NCBI GenBank assembly: GCA_025370845.1
Contig: JAMXFF010000026.1
Span: 48,616 to 112,615, forward strand
Direction of reading: 5' to 3'
Source: Laspinema palackyanum D2a
Lineage (GTDB): Bacteria > Cyanobacteriota > Cyanobacteriia > Cyanobacteriales > Laspinemataceae
Length of the DNA stretch: 64,000 nucleotides
The notes beneath the pieces are model-generated. The model saw only the letters and a program-made list of their open reading frames with translations, did not search any database and was not told the origin of the DNA. Numbering within the stretch: the first letter of the stretch is position 1; each line of letters begins with the position of its first letter. Shown one piece after another: positions 59,595 through 64,000 of the stretch. The position numbers were made by a program, and so were the translations under genes.

Positions 59595-61151
59595 ATGATT
59601 AAAATTTCCTCATTATCACGGCAAACCTCCCTCAATTCTTCCTCAATCTTTTGCAGTTGTTGTTCGCTTCATTCCCCAGGGAACTGCTCCATTAATTCCC
59701 CCGCCGATGTCCTAAATTTGAGTAAGGCAAAGCAGCAATTTTCCAACCCTTCTGTGAGCCAGCGCGTCACCGGAAATCATCACTCCCCTGAAAGCCCCCG
59801 CCGCCGGGAACCGCTGCTCAATCCTGTAATAGCCGAGTCGCAACCGGAGGTGGCTTCTGCGATCGCCCGATTTGGTGGACTCGATGCAGTGATGGCTTCC
59901 GCCTATGGAGTTGACCCCGAGAGTGGCATCCAAAATATCCGGCCTAATCGTCCATTTACCAGGCGGAAATTTTTACAACAAGTAACCATTGCTGCGGCAT
60001 TGACAGTCGCCACCAATTGTGCTAATCCTGACCGAAAAGAAGCCGACTTATCCACCGGGATTCCGTTAGAAAAAACCCATCTGAAAATCGGCTTTATTCC
60101 CATCACTTGTGCCACACCGATTATTATGTCCCAACCCCTGGGATTTTATCAGAAATATGGACTCAATGTAGAACTGGTAAAAATGGAGAATTGGCAACAG
60201 GTCAGAGATTCAGCAATCGCTGGGGAACTCGATGCCTATCATCTGCTCTCCCCCATGCCCATTGCCATGACCTTGGGCCTGGGGTCTCAACCCTTTCCGA
60301 TTAAACTGGCCAGCATTGAAAATATCAACGGTCAAGCCATTGTTTTGGCATTAAAACATCAAGATAAAGTTAAAGAAGCCAAAGATTTTAGAGGGTTAAC
60401 CATCGGGATTCCCTTTCGCTATTCGATGCATAACTTATTATTACGGTATTATTTGGCCAGTAATAATATTAATCCAGACCGAGAGATTAACATTAAACAG
60501 GTTCCGCCCTCCCAGGCGATCGAGTTACTGAAAGCGGGAGAACTTGACGGCTTTCTGATGCCCGATGGCAATGCCCAACAAGCGGTCTATGAAAAAATCG
60601 GGTTTATTTACCTGTTGACCAAAGACCTATGGGATGGACATCCTTGTTGTTCCTTTGCAGCATCTAAACCTTGGATTGATAAACATCCCAGCACCTTTCG
60701 CGCCTTGAATAAAGCGATTATTGATGGCTGTAATTATGCCCGAAATCCAGGGAATCGGAGGGAAATTGCCCAAGTGATCGCCGCCCCGGAATATCTGAAT
60801 CAGCCGCAATCGGTGTTAGAAGCCGTCTTAACGGGAACCTTTGACGATGGATTAGGTAATATCCGGACCGTGAGCGATCGCATTGATTTCGACCCCTATC
60901 CCTGGAAAAGCTTTTCCTACTGGATTACGTCTCAGTTTGCCCGATGGGGAATGGTGGAGGCGCAAAACATCTCCCACGAGGCGATCGCCGACGAAGTATT
61001 TCTCACCGGATTAGCCCGCCAACTCGCCAAACAACTGGGCCAAACCCCACCCACCATCATCCTCCGGGATGAACAGCTAAAATTTGGCCTCTTCGACCCC
61101 AGTGAACCCGACGCCTACCGGCAAGCGCAAATTCAAAAACATGGATTTTAA
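59595..61151 (+). CDS. NrtA/CmpA-like ABC transporter substrate-binding protein with twin-arginine signal
   Basis: A 518-residue protein. After a Ser/Cys-rich N-terminal stretch comes a twin-arginine signal (FTRRKFLQQVTIAAALTVATN, about residues 115-135), then the NrtA-type periplasmic domain (KIGFIPITCATPIIMS ... GLNVELVKMENWQQVRDSAI, LLKAGELDGFLMPDGNAQQAVYEK). It should bind a small anion or sulfonate-like ligand. A true start nearer the Tat signal, such as the ATG at 59892, is plausible. No permease or ATPase gene is adjacent; the upstream neighbour is the chemoreceptor. Confidence 0.78.
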   Translation: MIKISSLSRQTSLNSSSIFCSCCSLHSPGNCSINSPADVLNLSKAKQQFSNPSVSQRVTGNHHSPESPRRREPLLNPVIAESQPEVASAIARFGGLDAVMASAYGVDPESGIQNIRPNRPFTRRKFLQQVTIAAALTVATNCANPDRKEADLSTGIPLEKTHLKIGFIPITCATPIIMSQPLGFYQKYGLNVELVKMENWQQVRDSAIAGELDAYHLLSPMPIAMTLGLGSQPFPIKLASIENINGQAIVLALKHQDKVKEAKDFRGLTIGIPFRYSMHNLLLRYYLASNNINPDREINIKQVPPSQAIELLKAGELDGFLMPDGNAQQAVYEKIGFIYLLTKDLWDGHPCCSFAASKPWIDKHPSTFRALNKAIIDGCNYARNPGNRREIAQVIAAPEYLNQPQSVLEAVLTGTFDDGLGNIRTVSDRIDFDPYPWKSFSYWITSQFARWGMVEAQNISHEAIADEVFLTGLARQLAKQLGQTPPTIILRDEQLKFGLFDPSEPDAYRQAQIQKHGF

Positions 61152-61348
61152 AACCGTTTGGGAACAACCCGAACGAGGTGCCAATTAGAATCAATGATCA
61201 AGAACTCCGAGGAAATGGCATCCCCGGGGTCCCTGTGGCGTCCCGATAAAAGAGATGATTGAACAAAAAACAGCCGCAGACTGAGGGCGACTTGATAGGT
61301 GATCGACGCTTCACCCTAAAATCAAAACAATCTCAAAGCTAAAATATC

Positions 61349-62683
61349 ATGACTGTTGCTAGAACGATTTGTCTCGGCTTTCTGGTGATAATTGCGATCG
61401 GCACCATTCTGCTGCTGCTGCCCGTCTCCACCAGTGATGGGACCTGGAACAATTTCGTCACTGCTTTATTTACCGCCACCTCTGCCGTCTGCGTCACCGG
61501 CTTAATCGTCGTCGATACCGGCACCCATTATTCCGGATTGGGCGAATTTTTCATTCTCTTACTGATTCAACTGGGTGGGCTCGGTTACATGACCGCCAAC
61601 ACCTTTTTGCTGCTGCTACTCGGGCGGCGTTTGGGGTTGCGAGACCGGGTAGCCATTCAACAATCCTTAGATACCGCAGAAATGTCCGGTGTTGTCCCCT
61701 TGGTGCGTTCCATTATTGCCATGACCTTAGTCTTTGAACTAACCGGGATGTTCTGGCTCCTGTTCATTTTTACCCCAGACTTCGGCTTTGACGATAGCTT
61801 GTGGCTGTCAATTTTTCATAGCATTAGCGCCTTTAACAATGCCGGGTTTAGTTTGTTTGCCGATAGTTTAATGGGCTATGCCGGATCCATCCCGATGAAT
61901 TTGGTGATCACCCTCTTGGTGATTTTTGGGGGGATTGGCTATCAAGTCATCATGGAAATGTATATGTGGGTGCGCGATCGCATTTCCAGAAATCCCGAAC
62001 GGGTCGTCTTTTCCCTTCATTTTAAAATCGTCACCAGTACCACCCTATTACTCCTGATTCTAGGCACGATCGCCTTTTTCTTCACCGAATCCCAAAATCC
62101 CGAAACCTTGAAAAATGTCGGGTTCCTCGAACGGCTGCTCAGTGCCTGGTTTCAGTCCGTCATCACCCGTACTGCCGGATTTAACTCCATCGATATCGGT
62201 CAAATGACCACAGCAGCCCTCTTTATCACCATTGCCTTGATGTTTATCGGGGCCTCTCCGGGCAGTACCGGAGGCGGCATCAAAACCACCACCGTCCGCG
62301 TCCTGGCAAGCTGCACCCGTTCCGTACTCCAGGGACGCCACCAAGTCCTCTGCTTTGAGCGCCAAATTCCCCCCGAACTGATTTTGAAAGCTGTTGCCGT
62401 CGTCCTCAGTTCCCTCGGCGTCGTCGTTGTCGCCACCATCTTGCTGGCAATCAGCGACCCCAACATCGAATTTATCCAACTTTTCTTTGAAGTCATCTCC
62501 GCCTTTGCCACCGTCGGTTTATCGATGGGTATCACCGGAACTCTCTCCCCCCTAGGCCAAGTGGTAATCATCGTCACTATGTATGTAGGCCGCGTGGGAA
62601 CAATCATGCTCATGAGCGCCATCATCGGAGACCCCAAACCCTCTAACATCCGTTATCCAGAGGAAAATTTGTTAGTAGGATGA
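61349..62683 (+). CDS. ktrB: Potassium uptake channel subunit KtrB
   Basis: A 444-residue membrane protein of the Trk/Ktr/HKT superfamily with the four repeated pore loops: SAVCVTGLIVVDT, SAFNNAGFSLFA, SVITRTAGFNSI and SAFATVGLSMG, each with the filter glycine. It imports K+ (with Na+) and is gated by KtrA. ktrA follows 402 nt downstream after repeat sequence. Confidence 0.92.
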   Translation: MTVARTICLGFLVIIAIGTILLLLPVSTSDGTWNNFVTALFTATSAVCVTGLIVVDTGTHYSGLGEFFILLLIQLGGLGYMTANTFLLLLLGRRLGLRDRVAIQQSLDTAEMSGVVPLVRSIIAMTLVFELTGMFWLLFIFTPDFGFDDSLWLSIFHSISAFNNAGFSLFADSLMGYAGSIPMNLVITLLVIFGGIGYQVIMEMYMWVRDRISRNPERVVFSLHFKIVTSTTLLLLILGTIAFFFTESQNPETLKNVGFLERLLSAWFQSVITRTAGFNSIDIGQMTTAALFITIALMFIGASPGSTGGGIKTTTVRVLASCTRSVLQGRHQVLCFERQIPPELILKAVAVVLSSLGVVVVATILLAISDPNIEFIQLFFEVISAFATVGLSMGITGTLSPLGQVVIIVTMYVGRVGTIMLMSAIIGDPKPSNIRYPEENLLVG

Positions 62684-63085
62684 TGGGATTGGGGGAGATG
62701 GGGAAAGTTCGTAGTAACGACTTTAGTCGTTACCGCGTGACGAAAGCTTATGCTTTCGTCACGCCCATCTGAGGCCCGGTCTCCCCTCCCCAAGTAGGCG
62801 GTAGACCCTCGGATTGCTCCTGTTATGGCGATCGCCATTCCCTGGAGAGCAACGACTGAAGTCGTTACTACAAACATCCTCCCCAATCCCTCCATAAGTA
62901 CAAATCTCCCCCGAAAGTTGGTACTCTAACAAAAGGAAATTATGCTCTTGCCGTCACGACCTCTCCGCTGAGGGGGCGCAATAGATTCCAGACCCTGGAT
63001 TCAAAAGGCAGTTGGCGGCACTCACGAATGAGATGGCATTTCTAGTGGCATCTGAATCCATTGATTCCAATCCAAGGTAGCACCT
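62684..63085. other. Repeat-rich gap between ktrB and ktrA
   Basis: Contains two R1 repeats (62707-62731 and, inverted, 62851-62875), a perfect 13-bp palindrome (62735-62764), a HIP1 derivative (GCGATCGCC near 62828) and no gene. Separate promoters for ktrA are possible. Confidence 0.55.
62735..62764. repeat. Perfect 13-bp palindrome
   Basis: GCGTGACGAAAGC (62735-62747), loop TTAT, GCTTTCGTCACGC (62752-62764). Strong hairpin; could attenuate ktrB read-through toward ktrA. Confidence 0.75.
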
Positions 63086-63781
63086 GTGAATCTATCCTCT
63101 CTGAATTTCTTTCGCAATCTGCGTTCAGACAATAAGCAATTTGCCGTGATCGGGTTAGGGCGCTTCGGTCGCGCCGTCTGTGATACCTTACACGGATTGG
63201 GGTATGAAGTGCTCGCTATTGACGTCGATGAGAAAAAAGTCACCCAAGCGGTGAGCGAACAAATTGCTGCACACGCCTTGCAACTGGACACCACCGAACC
63301 CTCAGCAATTCAACAGGCAGGAATGACCGATTTCGATACGGTGATTGTGGCGATCGGGAATTTCTTGGCCCAGAGTATTATTACAACCCTTAACCTCAAA
63401 GAAGCGGGAGTTAAGCACGTTGTCGCAAAAGCTTCCTCAGAAATTCACATGAAATTGCTGAACAAAGTGGGGGCTGATCATGTGGTATTTCCGGAACGGG
63501 AAATGGGTTGTGCTTTGGCGCGTACAATCACCACCCCCAGTATCCTCGATCGCTTTGAACTTGACCCTGAACATAGCATCGTAGAAACTATCGTACCCCC
63601 CACCTTCCACGGTAAAACCATTGCTGAACTCGAACTTCGCAATCGCTACGGTCTAAATGTCCTAGCCGTTAGTCAAGATGAAAAATTTGAGATTAATCCC
63701 CCCGCAAACCGGCGTCTCCTAGGGGGAACAGTGATGGTCGTCATCGGATCGAATAAGGCGATCGATCGGTTGAGACCTTGA
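63086..63781 (+). CDS. ktrA: Potassium uptake regulatory subunit KtrA
   Basis: A 231-residue cytoplasmic protein with an RCK (TrkA-N) domain, nucleotide motif VIGLGRFGRAVCDTL with GxGxxG, and a C-terminal TrkA-C domain (about 155-231). It binds ATP/ADP/NAD and gates KtrB. The start is GTG at 63086 with AAGG about 9 nt upstream. Confidence 0.92.
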   Translation: MNLSSLNFFRNLRSDNKQFAVIGLGRFGRAVCDTLHGLGYEVLAIDVDEKKVTQAVSEQIAAHALQLDTTEPSAIQQAGMTDFDTVIVAIGNFLAQSIITTLNLKEAGVKHVVAKASSEIHMKLLNKVGADHVVFPEREMGCALARTITTPSILDRFELDPEHSIVETIVPPTFHGKTIAELELRNRYGLNVLAVSQDEKFEINPPANRRLLGGTVMVVIGSNKAIDRLRP

Positions 63782-63847
63782 GAAAACTATCGGGGACAGG
63801 TAGCAGATTCGCGGTCTAGGACCCCAAAACCATCCTTAAACAATCCT

Positions 63848-63877
63848 TGTAGAGATGCGAAATGTCGCGTCTCTACA
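63848..63877. terminator. Hairpin TGTAGAGATGCGA/TCGCGTCTCTACA after ktrA
   Basis: 13-bp arms (63848-63860 and 63865-63877) with one G-T wobble and 4-nt loop, followed by six T from 63878. The arms are a common cyanobacterial interspersed palindrome; here it is placed to terminate ktrA. Confidence 0.65.
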
Positions 63878-64000
63878 TTTTTTCAAAGGTTAGGAATATT
63901 GGGGGCTGGAAGTTGAGGAATTAAACCCACATTCCGCAGGTTTCATCAAGTGAGTAAATAATATTTCTGGCAGGAGGCCCCTAGGAACTGAAGGATCCAT

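Noticed and set aside
1..64000. tRNA or rRNA genes
   Set aside because: No segment with a recognisable T-loop/acceptor arrangement or rRNA-like sequence was seen by eye; a tRNAscan run would be decisive.

Overview
The window comes from a cyanobacterial chromosome, most likely a filamentous non-heterocystous (Oscillatoria/Laspinema-like) species. The evidence is the very frequent HIP1 octamer (gcgatcgc) and its derivatives, the tocopherol genes (homogentisate phytyltransferase plus gamma-tocopherol methyltransferase), SLH-OprB porins, DICT-type kinases, CHAT/CHASE2, DUF1822 and DUF928 proteins, and many families of palindromic intergenic repeats. No rRNA, tRNA, transposase, phage gene or CRISPR array was seen. 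Species-level assignment is not possible from this sequence alone.

Layout. 1-8.5 kb: the tail of an upstream gene with its terminator, a secreted trypsin-like protease, an SLH/OprB porin, a small secreted protein, ilvA (reverse strand), a MITE-like element with 43-bp inverted ends, a protein with two tandem Tudor-like domains, and an unknown protein. 8.7-22.4 kb: an accessory island. A secreted TPR-CHAT protein diverges from a run of sigma-70-like factor, DUF1822 protein, CHAT-CHASE2 membrane protein and DUF928 protein. A Zorya-like operon follows: small ORF, 117-aa ORF, ZorA-like MotA protein with a long tail, two ZorB-like OmpA/MotB paralogues, an unknown protein, and an EH-signature (ZorC-like) protein. 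No ZorD helicase is present. The DUF928 gene and the Zorya-like operon are preceded by near-identical promoter-like boxes (TTGCGTAAA, 15 nt, CGATARGTAA), so one regulator, plausibly the nearby sigma-like factor, may control both.

22.5-30 kb: decaying small genes (truncated protease-like gene, orphan antitoxin), a retropepsin-like protease pair, an aldo/keto reductase, a PARIS-like AAA ATPase/DUF4435 pair, an SbcD-like nuclease without SbcC, and cysH. 30.5-41 kb: glutaredoxin, murE, two convergent histidine-kinase genes with complementary defects, tldD, a membrane protein and coaE. 41-48.4 kb: a sulfatase, an SLH protein, a conserved 60-aa protein with a long leader, a cobA-hemD fusion, a glycosyltransferase-like protein and an FkbM methyltransferase. 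48.6-55.9 kb: one giant gene (2456 aa) of four TPR + GT9-like modules and a terminal GT4-like domain. 56-64 kb: tocopherol genes, a chemoreceptor, an NrtA-like binding protein, and the Ktr potassium uptake genes ktrB and ktrA.

Repeats shape the window. At least eight families occur. Several have inserted into or at the ends of genes and contribute coding sequence (porin, ZorB-like, CHAT-CHASE2, the giant TPR-glycosyltransferase).
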